Positions 8,598 to 17,326 of a DNA stretch of 64,000 bases are shown here, one piece after another. Positions within the stretch are counted from its first letter, which is position 1; each line of letters begins with the position of its first letter. The notes under the pieces are model-generated. The model worked only from the letters and a program-made list of their open reading frames with translations. It searched no databases and had not been told where the DNA came from. Made by a program: the position numbers and the translations under genes. The DNA comes from Williamsia soli (GTDB taxonomy: Bacteria; Actinomycetota; Actinomycetes; Mycobacteriales; Mycobacteriaceae): positions 186,001 through 250,000 of the forward strand of contig NZ_JAFRDR010000001.1 of NCBI RefSeq assembly GCF_017377795.1, in the 5' to 3' direction.

Positions 8598-9497
8598 CTA
8601 TCTGCTCGATGCGTCGTAGTGCATGGGGACGGGTGACTGCTGCAGGAACTGCTCCTGCTCTGCCGCAATGGCGAGCTGCACCGGGTCGAGTTCGGCAGTC
8701 GGGTACACGGAAGCTCCTGGGAACGTCACTCGGGTGATCGCCGATCGCTTGTCGGTGTACTCGATGTAGGTGATCTCCATGGAGATCGACGACATGTCCG
8801 GCCATCGAGACGTGAACGACTCCCACACCGCGAGTTCCGCCGGAACGGGACGGGTGCCGTTGAGCGAGAGCGACAGACTCGGCTGCGGCTTGACGGGGTC
8901 GACGCCATCAGCTGGTGACGTCCCGACGACGACGGTGCCTGACTTGCTTCCGAAAACCACCGCATACCGGTCTGCCACGTCGTTCATCGTCCTCGCGATG
9001 GCGATGCCATCGGACCCGGCGGGGACGGAGATGGTCCAGTCGCCTCCTCTCGCGTCGACCTCCACGAACGCGGGGTCGTTCAGCATTGCGAACCAGGTCT
9101 CGATCTTTTCGGGCGCGGCCGGGACGTACGAGTAGACATTGGATCGGAGCGTGACCGACAGCGTGGTCTGGTAGTCCTCGAAATCCGGATGGTCGGTTTC
9201 GTCGTGGAACAGCGTTGCCGCGCGACTGACCTCGTTCGACCGGGCGTTGTCGTGGAAGACGAGGTCGACCAGGAAATCATTGCCGTGAGTGAATGAGTGC
9301 TGGTAGCTGTAGTCGACCGTGGCAACCCCGGGGAGCTCGCGCAACGCCTGGGCGATCGATGCCGACTCGTCCGACTGATCTGAGCCGGGCGCTGCGAAAA
9401 TCGTTCGGATGAAGAGCACCAGGGCGAGAACTCCGATGACGAACAATCCGACGAGAAGATAGAACAGTTTCAACAACGGGTGCCTGCCCTCTGCCAT
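8598..9497 (-). CDS. Membrane-anchored protein of unknown function
   Basis: This 299 aa protein has one N-terminal transmembrane helix (residues 8-32, rich in Leu, Val and Phe) and a large soluble part predicted to lie outside the cell. The soluble part alternates beta strands with acidic loops, with a weak suggestion of two similar halves (around residues 40-110 and 125-200). I recognise no family. ATG 9497 is used because AAGGGA precedes it at good spacing; a GTG codon directly before it is an alternative. It converges with the AlkC-like gene across 55 bases. Confidence 0.65.
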   Translation of the reverse strand: MAEGRHPLLKLFYLLVGLFVIGVLALVLFIRTIFAAPGSDQSDESASIAQALRELPGVATVDYSYQHSFTHGNDFLVDLVFHDNARSNEVSRAATLFHDETDHPDFEDYQTTLSVTLRSNVYSYVPAAPEKIETWFAMLNDPAFVEVDARGGDWTISVPAGSDGIAIARTMNDVADRYAVVFGSKSGTVVVGTSPADGVDPVKPQPSLSLSLNGTRPVPAELAVWESFTSRWPDMSSISMEITYIEYTDKRSAITRVTFPGASVYPTAELDPVQLAIAAEQEQFLQQSPVPMHYDASSR

Positions 9498-9659
9498 CAC
9501 GTTCCCTTCGTCCGCGGTCGTCGACGATTGGACGCACCGCCGCGACTATCGGTTCAGTGTCGGTCGGTCCGATCCGTAGGCCGACCGGCAGGCTCCACAT
9601 AGGATGGCCCATGTTCTGGCACGTCGACAGCAGGGCCGACCACCACTGGGGGCACAACA

Positions 9660-10487
9660 ATGAGCAGCAGAGTCGCACTGGTCACCGGTGCCTCATCGGG
9701 CATCGGCGAATCGACCGCCATCAGGCTGGCGGCAGCTGGTTTCGTCGTCTACGCCGCCGCACGGCGGGTCGAGAAGATGGAACCGTTGAAGACCAATGGC
9801 ATTCGGGTCATCGGTATGGACGTCACCGACGAGGATTCGATGTCGCACGGTGTCGAAGAGATTCTCGCGGAAGCGGGCCGGATCGACGTGCTGGTCAACA
9901 ACGCCGGTTACGGCAGCTACGGATCGATCGAAGATGTTCCTCTGGACGAGGCCCGGGGCCAGTTCGAGGTCAACGTGTTCGGTGCCGCGCGATTGATCCA
10001 GTTGGTGCTGCCGGGCATGCGCGAACGCCGGTCGGGCACGATCATCAACATCACCTCGATGGGTGGCATCATCACCGCACCTTTCGGCGGCTGGTACCAC
10101 AGCACGAAGTTCGCACTCGAGGGACTCAGCGACTGCCTGCGTCTCGAGTTGCGGCCCTTCGGTATCGACGTCGTCGTGGTGGAACCGGGCATGATCAAGA
10201 CCGAGTGGGGCACGATCTCAGCAGACAACCTGGTGAAAACTGCGGGCGAGGGGCCCTACGCGCACGATGCATCAGCTGTCGCCGACGTGCTCCGAAGCCA
10301 GAGCGCATCACGGTTGCCGTCGTCGCCGGAGGCGGTGGCGAAGTCGATCGTCAAAGCAGCGCAGGCGAGTCGGCCACGGACGCGATATACGGTCGGGACC
10401 GGCGCCAAACCGATGATCTTCCTGAAGCGAGTCCTGCCGGACCGGGCCTGGGACTTCGTGATCACCAAGGGCATGCGCGCGATGTGA
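9660..10487 (+). CDS. Short-chain dehydrogenase/reductase (SDR)
   Basis: A classical SDR of 275 aa: the cofactor motif T-G-A-S-S-G-I-G is at residues 9-16, N-N-A-G at 80-83, and the catalytic Ser133, Tyr146 and Lys150 (Y-H-S-T-K) are intact. R35-R36 after the second strand favours NADPH over NADH. The oxidised or reduced substrate is unknown. The stop codon directly abuts the stop of the convergent exporter gene, with no base between them. Confidence 0.88.
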   Translation: MSSRVALVTGASSGIGESTAIRLAAAGFVVYAAARRVEKMEPLKTNGIRVIGMDVTDEDSMSHGVEEILAEAGRIDVLVNNAGYGSYGSIEDVPLDEARGQFEVNVFGAARLIQLVLPGMRERRSGTIINITSMGGIITAPFGGWYHSTKFALEGLSDCLRLELRPFGIDVVVVEPGMIKTEWGTISADNLVKTAGEGPYAHDASAVADVLRSQSASRLPSSPEAVAKSIVKAAQASRPRTRYTVGTGAKPMIFLKRVLPDRAWDFVITKGMRAM

Positions 10488-12053
10488 TCACGGCAAGACC
10501 TCGGTGGTCGATTCCAACGGCTCGTCGTGCTCGACCGTTGTCGCCAGGGGCTTTTCGATCACGAAACACAGCAGGATCGCGCCGAGAAGGGCGAGCGGGC
10601 TGACGAACAAGAAAACCGGCATGAGTGCGTCGTTGTACGACTCGATGATCGGGTCCTTCACCGCGTCGGGGAACCCGCGCACCAATTCTGGAGTCAGTGA
10701 TTTCGCGCCGTCCGCAGAGCCTGCGGCGTCGCCGGGGACCTTGCCGACGAGCAGGTCGGCGAGTCGAGAGGCGAAGAGGCTACCGACCGCCGCGGCACCC
10801 AGCGAGGCGCCGATCTGGCGGAAGTAGTTGTTCGCCGCCGTCGCCGTGCCTACAAGACTGTACGGAAAAGTGTTCTGCACGATCAGGATCAAGATCTGGA
10901 TGGAGATGCCCAGGCCCGCACCGAGAATGCCGAGGTAGACACAGATCAGCCAGGTCATCGTGGCCAGGGAGATCGTCGACAGCAGGAACAGGCTCAGGGC
11001 AAGCAGGAGCGACCCGACGATCGGCATCGCTTTGTAGTGTCCGGTCCTGGACACGAGTCGTCCCACGGTGATGGAGCAGACGAGCATGGTGCCCATCATC
11101 GGCACCATCAGGAGACCGGCGTGGCTGGATGTGACGCCCAGGGCCATCTGCAGGTACGTCGGCATGTAGGAGATCGCACCGAACATGCCGACACTCGCCA
11201 GCAACCCACCCGCGGTGGTGAGGTTGAAGTTGCGCTGCCGAAAAAGTGACATGGGCATCACGGGTTCGGCTGCGCGGCGTTCGACCATGATGAAGACCAG
11301 CCAGGCGACGACGGTGCCCATCACTATCCCGATGATGGTGGGTGAGGTCCACGCGTAGTGCGAACCGCCCCAGCTGGCCACGAGGACGATTCCGGTGGTG
11401 GCGACTCCGAGCACGGTCATGCCCAGGATGTCGATCTTGTGCCGGACACGGATCTTTGTGGGCGGGTGCAGGAACGCGACGGCGGCCACGACCGCCAGCA
11501 CTCCGAGAGGCAGGTTCATCCAGAACACCCAGCGCCATCCGGGTCCTTCGGTCAGCCAGCCGCCGAGCAGCGGACCGGCAACCGAGGAGACAGCGAAGAC
11601 GGCGCCCATGATGCCGGCGTACCGACCGCGTTCTCTGGCCGGGACGACGTCGGCGATCGTGGCCTGCGAGAGGATGATCAGGCCGCCTGCACCCAGCCCC
11701 TGCAGGACCCGGGCGATGATGAGGCACACCATGTTCGGTGACAGCGCACCAAGAACCGACCCGACGGTGAAGATGCAGATCGCAACGATCAGCAGGATCT
11801 TTCGGCCGAAGAGGTCGCCGAGCTTTCCGTAGATCGGCATCCCGATGGTGGAGGCGAGGATGTACGAGGTGATGACCCAGTACATCTGGTCGTTGCCGTC
11901 GAGCTCGCCGACGATCGTCGGTAAGGCCGCACTCATCACGGTCATGTTCAGAGAAGCCAGCAGCATGGCGACCAGCAGCCCGGCGAACAGGAGCAGGACA
12001 CCGCGGCGGGACGGCGTGGCCGGTGCCTCGACCGCGCGGGTATCGATCGCCAC
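10488..12053 (-). CDS. MFS exporter, DHA2 (EmrB/QacA) type
   Basis: The 521 aa protein has the length and motifs of a 14-helix DHA2 exporter: L-N-M-T-V-M-S-A-A-L-P-T-I in helix 1, G-K-L-G-D-L-F-G-R-K after helix 2, and R-V-L-Q-G-L-G-A-G-G-L further on. GTG 12053 lies 1 base after the stop of the upstream TetR-family gene, so repressor and pump are co-transcribed and probably translationally coupled. The pump is likely induced by its own substrates through that TetR protein; the substrates are not known. Confidence 0.9.
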   Translation of the reverse strand: MAIDTRAVEAPATPSRRGVLLLFAGLLVAMLLASLNMTVMSAALPTIVGELDGNDQMYWVITSYILASTIGMPIYGKLGDLFGRKILLIVAICIFTVGSVLGALSPNMVCLIIARVLQGLGAGGLIILSQATIADVVPARERGRYAGIMGAVFAVSSVAGPLLGGWLTEGPGWRWVFWMNLPLGVLAVVAAVAFLHPPTKIRVRHKIDILGMTVLGVATTGIVLVASWGGSHYAWTSPTIIGIVMGTVVAWLVFIMVERRAAEPVMPMSLFRQRNFNLTTAGGLLASVGMFGAISYMPTYLQMALGVTSSHAGLLMVPMMGTMLVCSITVGRLVSRTGHYKAMPIVGSLLLALSLFLLSTISLATMTWLICVYLGILGAGLGISIQILILIVQNTFPYSLVGTATAANNYFRQIGASLGAAAVGSLFASRLADLLVGKVPGDAAGSADGAKSLTPELVRGFPDAVKDPIIESYNDALMPVFLFVSPLALLGAILLCFVIEKPLATTVEHDEPLESTTEVLP

Positions 12054-12054
12054 G

Positions 12055-12696
12055 TCAGGCCTCTTCCAGGACGGTGGTGAACGACTGTGCGGCGCGATGT
12101 ACCAGCTCGTCGAGTGGTTGGCCGTCCCGAGGCTCGGCGAGCATCCAGTCGACGGCAATGCGGACGACCGATTGTCCTGCCGCTACAAGGATCTGAGCAG
12201 TCGCGCGGATGTCGACGGTGTGGGTGCGGTCCTTCCATCGGTCGGTCTCGGTGAGGCGGGACTCGATGAGTGCCCGGGCGAGGTGATGAAGTTTTTCGGT
12301 GTGGGCCAAGCGGATCCGCGACAATTCGGGATGGCGGTGCATCAGTGACATCCGGAGTTCGCGTGACCCGGGCCCGCCCGCGGTCTTGTCGAAGATCTCG
12401 AACAGAAGCAGCGCAACCTTCTCGATCAGGTTGTCGTCGCCTCGGATCGCGAAACCCGAGGCGGTGTCGTCGTCGATGGAGGGTTGCCGGAGGCCGAGTA
12501 TCGCGTCCTCCTTGGAGGGGAAGTAGTTGAAGAAGGTGCGCGGCGAGATGTCGGCTGTCTCTGCGATGTCTTCGATCGTGACCTTCGACAGGTCATCGTG
12601 AACGAGCGCCGCGGCGGCCGCGGCCTCATGGATTGCCGTCCACGTGGCGGCGCGCTTGCGCTCACGGAGGGATGGCTGTGCAGAGGTCGGGGACAC
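12055..12696 (-). CDS. TetR-family repressor of the downstream exporter
   Basis: This 213 aa regulator has the N-terminal TetR helix-turn-helix (T-I-E-D-I-A-E-T-A-D-I-S-P-R-T-F-F-N-Y-F at about residues 40-59) followed by a helical ligand domain. It starts at GTG 12696 behind a G-rich stretch. It is first in an operon with the DHA2 exporter, and two tandem palindromes lie 20-49 bases upstream of its start, so autoregulation of the whole operon is the simplest reading. Confidence 0.9.
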   Translation of the reverse strand: MSPTSAQPSLRERKRAATWTAIHEAAAAAALVHDDLSKVTIEDIAETADISPRTFFNYFPSKEDAILGLRQPSIDDDTASGFAIRGDDNLIEKVALLLFEIFDKTAGGPGSRELRMSLMHRHPELSRIRLAHTEKLHHLARALIESRLTETDRWKDRTHTVDIRATAQILVAAGQSVVRIAVDWMLAEPRDGQPLDELVHRAAQSFTTVLEEA

Positions 12697-12715
12697 CCAC
12701 CCACCGTATCAAAAA

Positions 12716-12745
12716 TTGCAGTCCTGCAAAATTGCACCCCTGCAT
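12716..12745. promoter_or_regulatory. Two tandem operator palindromes for the TetR-exporter operon
   Basis: Two copies of a 14-base unit lie end to end with a 16-base period: TTGCAGTCCTGCAA at 12716-12729 is a perfect palindrome with a 2-base centre, and TTGCACCCCTGCAT at 12732-12745 keeps TGCA-N4-TGCA. The position just upstream of the TetR gene start makes this the likely binding site of that repressor. The repeat is seen directly; binding is inferred. Confidence 0.7.
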
Positions 12746-12756
12746 ACTCCGGAAGT

Positions 12757-12805
12757 GGTGGGTTTTGGCGAGCGTGACCTGCGGTTATGCTCGTCAGAAC
12801 CCACC
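12757..12805. terminator. Imperfect inverted repeat at the 3' end of prpE
   Basis: Arms of 17 bases (12757-12773 and 12789-12805) pair with two mismatches around a 15-base loop. The element begins 9 bases beyond the stop of prpE on the minus strand. There is no following T-run, so it would be a non-canonical terminator or mRNA 3' end stabiliser. The left arm shares GGGTTTTGGCGA with a single-arm sequence at 56455-56467. Confidence 0.45.
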
Positions 12806-12813
12806 AAAATCGG

Positions 12814-14688
12814 TCAGCCGAGTTGCGACTTCAGGGCGTCGAGAACAGCAACATCTTCGATGGTGGACGGCACGGTGTAGTCCTCGCGGTCGGCGATCTG
12901 TCGCATCGTCTTGCGCAAGATCTTTCCCGATCGGGTCTTGGGCAGACCGTTGACGACGGTGACGTCGCGGAAGGTCGCCACCGCGCCGATCTCGTCGCGC
13001 ACCATGGCCACGAGTTCGGATCGTAAGACATCCGGGTCGATGTCGACGCCCTCCTTCAGGACCACGTATCCACTCGGCCGCTGTCCTTTGAGCTCGTCGT
13101 GGATCCCGATCACAGCACATTCGGCGACGGCGGGGTGAGCGGCGACCACGGCTTCGATGCTGCCGGTCGACAGTCGATGTCCGGCAACGTTGATCACGTC
13201 GTCGGAGCGGCCGAGCACGAAGACGTAGCCGTCGTCGTCGAGGTACCCGGAGTCGCCGGTCAGGTAGTAACCGGGGAAGGTCTTCAGGTAGGAGGCCTGG
13301 AAACGTTCCTCGTCGTTCCACAGCCCGGTCAGCGTGCCGGGCGGCAACGGCAGTTTGATGACGATGTTGCCCTCGTCGCCCGCCGCGACCTGCTCGCCGG
13401 CGGCGTCGACGATCTGAACCTGGAAGCCGGGCACCGGGACCGTCGCGGAACCGGGCTTGAGCGGCATCGGTTCGAGACCGAGGAGATTGGCGGCGATCGC
13501 CCAACCGGTCTCGGTCTGCCACCAGTGGTCGACGACGGGAACGCCCAGGACTTTCGTCGCCCACGTGTAGGTGTCGGGGTCGAGTCGCTCACCGGCGGCG
13601 AACAGGGTGTGCAGCGACGAGATGTCGTGATCGGCGAGAAGCGTGGCGTCAGGGTCCTTCTTGCGGATCGCCCGAATCGCGGTGGGCGCGGTGAACAGTG
13701 CCCGGACCCCGTGGTCGGCGATCACCCGCCAGAACGCCCCGGCATCGGGTGTGCCGACCGGCTTCCCTTCGTAGAGAACGGACGTGGCGCCGGCGAGCAG
13801 CGGACCGTAGACGATGTAGGAGTGCCCTACCACCCATCCGACATCGGATGCGGTCCACCAGACGTCGCCCGCAGAGATGTTGTACAGATTGCGCATCGAC
13901 CACGTCAGCGCGACCGCGTGGCCGCCGTTGTCGCGGACGACACCCTTCGGCTTGCCGGTGGTCCCGGATGTGTAGAGGATGTAGAGCGGATCAGTGGCGT
14001 CCACCGGAACGGGTTCTGCAGCAACGGCATCGGTGGACAGTTCGTCCCAGTCGAACCAGCCTTCGTGGTCGGCGGCACTGCCCTCGACCTCTTCGCGGTT
14101 CTTGACGATGATCGTCGCCGGTGGGTGGGCGGAGAGTTCCAGCGCTTTCGCGACCATCGGCAGGTACTCGACGGTGCGGCCGGGTTCCAGGCCGCCCGAC
14201 GCCGTCACGAGGGCGACGGGCTGTGCGTCGTCGATACGGGTGGCCAGTTCGCGGCCCGCGAATCCGCCGAACACCACCGAGTGCACCGCGCCGATCCGGG
14301 CGCAGGCCAGCATCGCGATCGCCGCCTCCGGGATCATCGGCATGTAGACGATGACCCGATCCCCGGCCGCGACCCCGCGATCGCGCAAGACACCGGCGAA
14401 GCGGGCGACCTCGCCGAGCAACTCGGCGTAGGTGTAGATCCGGGTGGTTCCGACCATCGCCGAATCCCAAATCAGCGCAGGGCGATCGCCATGGCCTGCT
14501 TCGACGTGCCGGTCGAGAGCATTGTGGCTGGTGTTGAGTTTCGCCCCAGGGAACCACTGGTAGCCACCGTCACCGATACCGAGGGCGATCGTCGGCGGCA
14601 CGTACCAGTCGACGGCGCCTGCCGCCTCCATCCAGAATGCGTCCGGATCCTCGACGCTGTGGTGGAAAGCTTCCGTGTACGACACCAT
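12814..14688 (-). CDS. prpE: Propionate--CoA ligase (PrpE-like acyl-CoA synthetase)
   Basis: The 624 aa protein is an adenylate-forming enzyme of the acetyl/propionyl-CoA synthetase group. It has the N-terminal ACAS extension (residues 1-60), the AMP-binding P-loop L-Y-T-S-G-T-T-G-K-P-K-G followed by V-V-R-D-N-G-G, a feature of PrpE rather than Acs, and the C-terminal lysine in L-P-K-T-R-S-G-K-I-L-R-K that catalyses adenylation. It should convert propionate, ATP and CoA to propionyl-CoA, feeding methylcitrate or methylmalonyl routes. No prp cluster surrounds it. The metal ABC genes lie just upstream on the same strand, about 21 bases away, with no obvious functional link. Confidence 0.88.
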   Translation of the reverse strand: MVSYTEAFHHSVEDPDAFWMEAAGAVDWYVPPTIALGIGDGGYQWFPGAKLNTSHNALDRHVEAGHGDRPALIWDSAMVGTTRIYTYAELLGEVARFAGVLRDRGVAAGDRVIVYMPMIPEAAIAMLACARIGAVHSVVFGGFAGRELATRIDDAQPVALVTASGGLEPGRTVEYLPMVAKALELSAHPPATIIVKNREEVEGSAADHEGWFDWDELSTDAVAAEPVPVDATDPLYILYTSGTTGKPKGVVRDNGGHAVALTWSMRNLYNISAGDVWWTASDVGWVVGHSYIVYGPLLAGATSVLYEGKPVGTPDAGAFWRVIADHGVRALFTAPTAIRAIRKKDPDATLLADHDISSLHTLFAAGERLDPDTYTWATKVLGVPVVDHWWQTETGWAIAANLLGLEPMPLKPGSATVPVPGFQVQIVDAAGEQVAAGDEGNIVIKLPLPPGTLTGLWNDEERFQASYLKTFPGYYLTGDSGYLDDDGYVFVLGRSDDVINVAGHRLSTGSIEAVVAAHPAVAECAVIGIHDELKGQRPSGYVVLKEGVDIDPDVLRSELVAMVRDEIGAVATFRDVTVVNGLPKTRSGKILRKTMRQIADREDYTVPSTIEDVAVLDALKSQLG

Positions 14689-14709
14689 CGTCTGTCACCT
14701 CTCGCTGCG

Positions 14710-15585
14710 TCAGGGCGCAGCGAGGGCCGTGGAGCGTCGTCGCTGTGCCCGGTTGACCGCTTTGATCAACACACCCTGGCGCGGCGCGAACAAGTAGATG
14801 ACCGCGAAGGCCAGGCCCTGGGCGAGCACCACCATCGCACCGGGCGCAACGTCCAGGTAATACGCATAGTAGATCCCCAGGACGGCGCAGGAACAGGCCA
14901 GGATCGGAGCGATGACGAGCATCCTGTTGAAGCGGTCGGTGAGCAGGTACGCCGATGCACCCGGGATGATCAGCATCGCGACAACGAGCACGACGCCGAC
15001 AATCTGAAGTGCCACAACACAAGTCAGGGCCAGCAGGCCGAGTAGAAGTGCACCGAGTCGGCGCGGCGACAGCCCGATCGCATGGGCGTGCGTGGGGTCG
15101 AACGCGAAAAGCGTGAGGTCGCGGCGTTTGAGGGTCAGGACGACAACCGCCACCACAGCCAAAATGATGATCTGCCACAGATCGGCCTCGGACACCCCGA
15201 GGACGTTGCCGAACAGGATGTGGTTGAGGTCCGTCTGACTGGGCGTGATCGAGATCAGGACCAGCCCGAAAGCGAACAACGTGCTGAACACGATCCCGAT
15301 CGCGGCATCCTCTTTCACGCGGCTGGTGTCTCGGACCACTCCGATCAGCAACACCGCACCGAGGCCGAAGATCAACGCTCCCACCGCGAACGGGGCACCG
15401 AAGATGTAGGCGAGGACAACACCCGGTAGCACCGCGTGCGACACCGCGTCACCCATCAACGACCAGCCGATCAGCACGATCCAGCAACTGATCATCGCGC
15501 AGACCGCCGCTGCGATGGTCGTCGCGAGGAGCATGTTGACCATGAAATCCTCGGCGAGCGGATCCAGCCACCAGTCGACTATCAC
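14710..15585 (-). CDS. Metal ABC transporter permease (Mn/Zn/Fe type)
   Basis: This 291 aa integral membrane protein belongs to the ABC-3 permease family (ZnuB/MntB/SitD), with about eight or nine hydrophobic segments and the conserved G-D-A-V-S-H-A-V-L-P-G element near residue 45 that contacts the ATPase. The GTG start overlaps the ATPase stop by 4 bases. It is the third gene of the importer operon, and the substrate-binding protein suggests manganese. The C-terminus is a short basic tail. Confidence 0.9.
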   Translation of the reverse strand: MIVDWWLDPLAEDFMVNMLLATTIAAAVCAMISCWIVLIGWSLMGDAVSHAVLPGVVLAYIFGAPFAVGALIFGLGAVLLIGVVRDTSRVKEDAAIGIVFSTLFAFGLVLISITPSQTDLNHILFGNVLGVSEADLWQIIILAVVAVVVLTLKRRDLTLFAFDPTHAHAIGLSPRRLGALLLGLLALTCVVALQIVGVVLVVAMLIIPGASAYLLTDRFNRMLVIAPILACSCAVLGIYYAYYLDVAPGAMVVLAQGLAFAVIYLFAPRQGVLIKAVNRAQRRRSTALAAP

Positions 15586-16352
15586 GGGACCACCTGCCCG
15601 TCGAGGACGTCCATCCCGAAAGCCCGGGCAAGGACTCGTGGCCGCAGGACCTCCCCGGGAAGATCGTGCATGAGAACCGTTCGCATCAGCAGGACCGCCT
15701 CGTCGCAGAAGGTCCCGAGGGAACCGAGGTCGTGGGTGGAGATCAGGATCGTCTTGCCTTCTGCCGCGAGGGACACCAGCAACCGGATGATGGTCGCCTC
15801 GGACTTCTTGTCCACCCCGGCGAACGGTTCGTCGAGCAGCAGCACGTCGGCGTCCTGGGCGATACCTCGAGCGACGAACGCCCGTTTACGCTGACCGCCC
15901 GAGAGCCTGCCGATCTGCCGGTCCGCCAGATCAGTGAGCTCGACCTGCTCGAGAGCGTGTGCGACCGCGTCCTTGTCCGCCTTGCGGGGTCGGCGCATGA
16001 AGTTCTGGTGTCCGTACCGGCCCGTCATCGCGACCTCACGAACCGAGATCGGGAACGTCCAATCGACGTCCTCGGACTGGGGGACATACGAGATGAGGCC
16101 GTTGCTCCGGGCCTGCGCGGGGGTGCCGCCCGAGATGGACACTGACCCGGCGTCGGGCTTGACCAGCCCCATGATCGATTTGAACAGCGTGGACTTGCCG
16201 GAGCCGTTCATCCCGATGAGGCCGCAGATCCGGCCGGGAGCGATGTCGAGGTCGACATGTTCGAGGGCGTGTACGTCCCCGTAGTAGACGCTCACGTCTT
16301 TGACGGAGATGGCAGGTGGGGCAGGCGACGAGGCATCGGAGAGAGGAGTCAT
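15582..16352 (-). CDS. Metal ABC transporter ATP-binding protein
   Basis: The 256 aa ATPase has Walker A G-M-N-G-S-G-K-S-T, signature L-S-G-G-Q-R-K-R, Walker B V-L-L-L-D-E-P-F and the switch histidine in S-T-H-D. Its sequence resembles MntB/ZnuC-type proteins, including the V-P-Q-S-E-D-V-D-W-T-F-P segment found in manganese importers. It overlaps both neighbouring genes by 4 bases, so the three components are translationally coupled. Confidence 0.92.
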   Translation of the reverse strand: MTPLSDASSPAPPAISVKDVSVYYGDVHALEHVDLDIAPGRICGLIGMNGSGKSTLFKSIMGLVKPDAGSVSISGGTPAQARSNGLISYVPQSEDVDWTFPISVREVAMTGRYGHQNFMRRPRKADKDAVAHALEQVELTDLADRQIGRLSGGQRKRAFVARGIAQDADVLLLDEPFAGVDKKSEATIIRLLVSLAAEGKTILISTHDLGSLGTFCDEAVLLMRTVLMHDLPGEVLRPRVLARAFGMDVLDGQVVP

Positions 16353-17272
16353 CGGTTACCACCTTCGGTGAGCGCATTGACGATCGTGTCGGAGTCGTAC
16401 CGGATGAGGTCGAGATAGGTCGGAACGGGCCCGCCCGCCTCGGACAGCGAATCGACGTACAGTGTGCCGCCGAAGACGGCGTCGGTAGCACGCTCGACCT
16501 GTCGCATCACGGCATCGCTGACCGTCGACTCGCAGAACACCGCCCGGATGTTGTTCTCGCGTACGAAATCGAGGGTCGATTGCAGTTGCTTCGAGGTGCC
16601 CTGCTGTTCGGCGTTCACCGGCCAGACGAACTTTTCGCGCATCCCGGTGTCGCGGGCGAGATAGGAGAACGCACCTTCGCAGCTGACCAGCGCTCGGCGC
16701 TGCTCGGGGACCGTTGCGAGTCGGGCGACCATCCGGTCGTGCACCTGCTGGAGTTCGGCTTTGTAGTCATCGGCGTTCTCGCGGTACTCCAGGGCGTGTT
16801 CGGGATCGAGGTCGCTCAACGCTCTCGTGATGTTGTCGACGTAGATCTGCACGTTCAGCGGCGACATCCAGGCGTGAGGGTTCGGCTTGCCCGCACCTGC
16901 GTCGCCCGTGATCGGGATCGGGACGACGCCGTCGCTGGCGACGATGTGTTCGGCGTCGAGACGGTCGACGAATTGCTTGAACCAGGCCTCGAGGTTGAGC
17001 CCGTTGTCGATGATGAGGTCGGCGTCGGCTGCTCGGCGTAGGTCGCCCGGAGTCGGTTCGTAGCCGTGAATCTCCGCGCCGGCCTTGGTCACGGACTCGA
17101 CCCTGACCTTGTCGCCCGCGACGCCTGCGACGATGTCCTGCAAGACCGTGAAGGTGGTCAGGACCGTCAGCCGGGAGTCGTCGCGATCGCGCTTGCCGAC
17201 ACACGCGCTCAGTGCCAGTACGCAGGCAGCGACCAGGAGGATCGCGCCGCTGCGTACAGCTGCTGTTCGCAT
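16349..17272 (-). CDS. Metal-binding ABC lipoprotein, manganese type
   Basis: This 307 aa cluster A-I solute-binding protein has a signal peptide with lipobox L-S-A-C (Cys24). The four metal ligands of the PsaA/MntC family are visible: His69 (in H-G-Y-E-P), His133 (N-P-H-A-W), Glu199 (C-E-G-A-F) and Asp274 (Y-V-D-S-L-S). Glu in third place, where zinc-specific ZnuA proteins have His, and the absence of a His-rich loop, point to Mn2+ (or Mn/Fe) rather than Zn2+. It is first in a three-gene importer operon and would deliver metal to the permease at the membrane. Two overlapping palindromes upstream may be the metal-dependent operator. Confidence 0.88.
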   Translation of the reverse strand: MRTAAVRSGAILLVAACVLALSACVGKRDRDDSRLTVLTTFTVLQDIVAGVAGDKVRVESVTKAGAEIHGYEPTPGDLRRAADADLIIDNGLNLEAWFKQFVDRLDAEHIVASDGVVPIPITGDAGAGKPNPHAWMSPLNVQIYVDNITRALSDLDPEHALEYRENADDYKAELQQVHDRMVARLATVPEQRRALVSCEGAFSYLARDTGMREKFVWPVNAEQQGTSKQLQSTLDFVRENNIRAVFCESTVSDAVMRQVERATDAVFGGTLYVDSLSEAGGPVPTYLDLIRYDSDTIVNALTEGGNR

Positions 17273-17286
17273 CCGCTCATCTTAGA

Positions 17287-17312
17287 GTTCGGGTGGCCGA
17301 ACTTTCAAGTTC
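17287..17312. promoter_or_regulatory. Two overlapping palindromes upstream of the Mn-type importer
   Basis: GTTCGG-GTGG-CCGAAC (17287-17302) and GAACTT-TC-AAGTTC (17299-17312) are both perfect inverted repeats and share the bases GAAC. They lie 15-40 bases upstream of the importer start and just beyond the stop of the hydrolase gene on the same strand. A metalloregulator operator or a transcription terminator would both fit; I cannot assign a known MntR, Zur or IdeR consensus. Confidence 0.4.
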
Positions 17313-17326
17313 AACCACCTCTGCGA

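Noticed and set aside
13099-15045. A 648-codon open frame on the plus strand across prpE and the permease gene
   Set aside because: It is antisense to well-supported genes, is full of Arg, Gly and Asp from GC-rich complement codons, and shows no domain.
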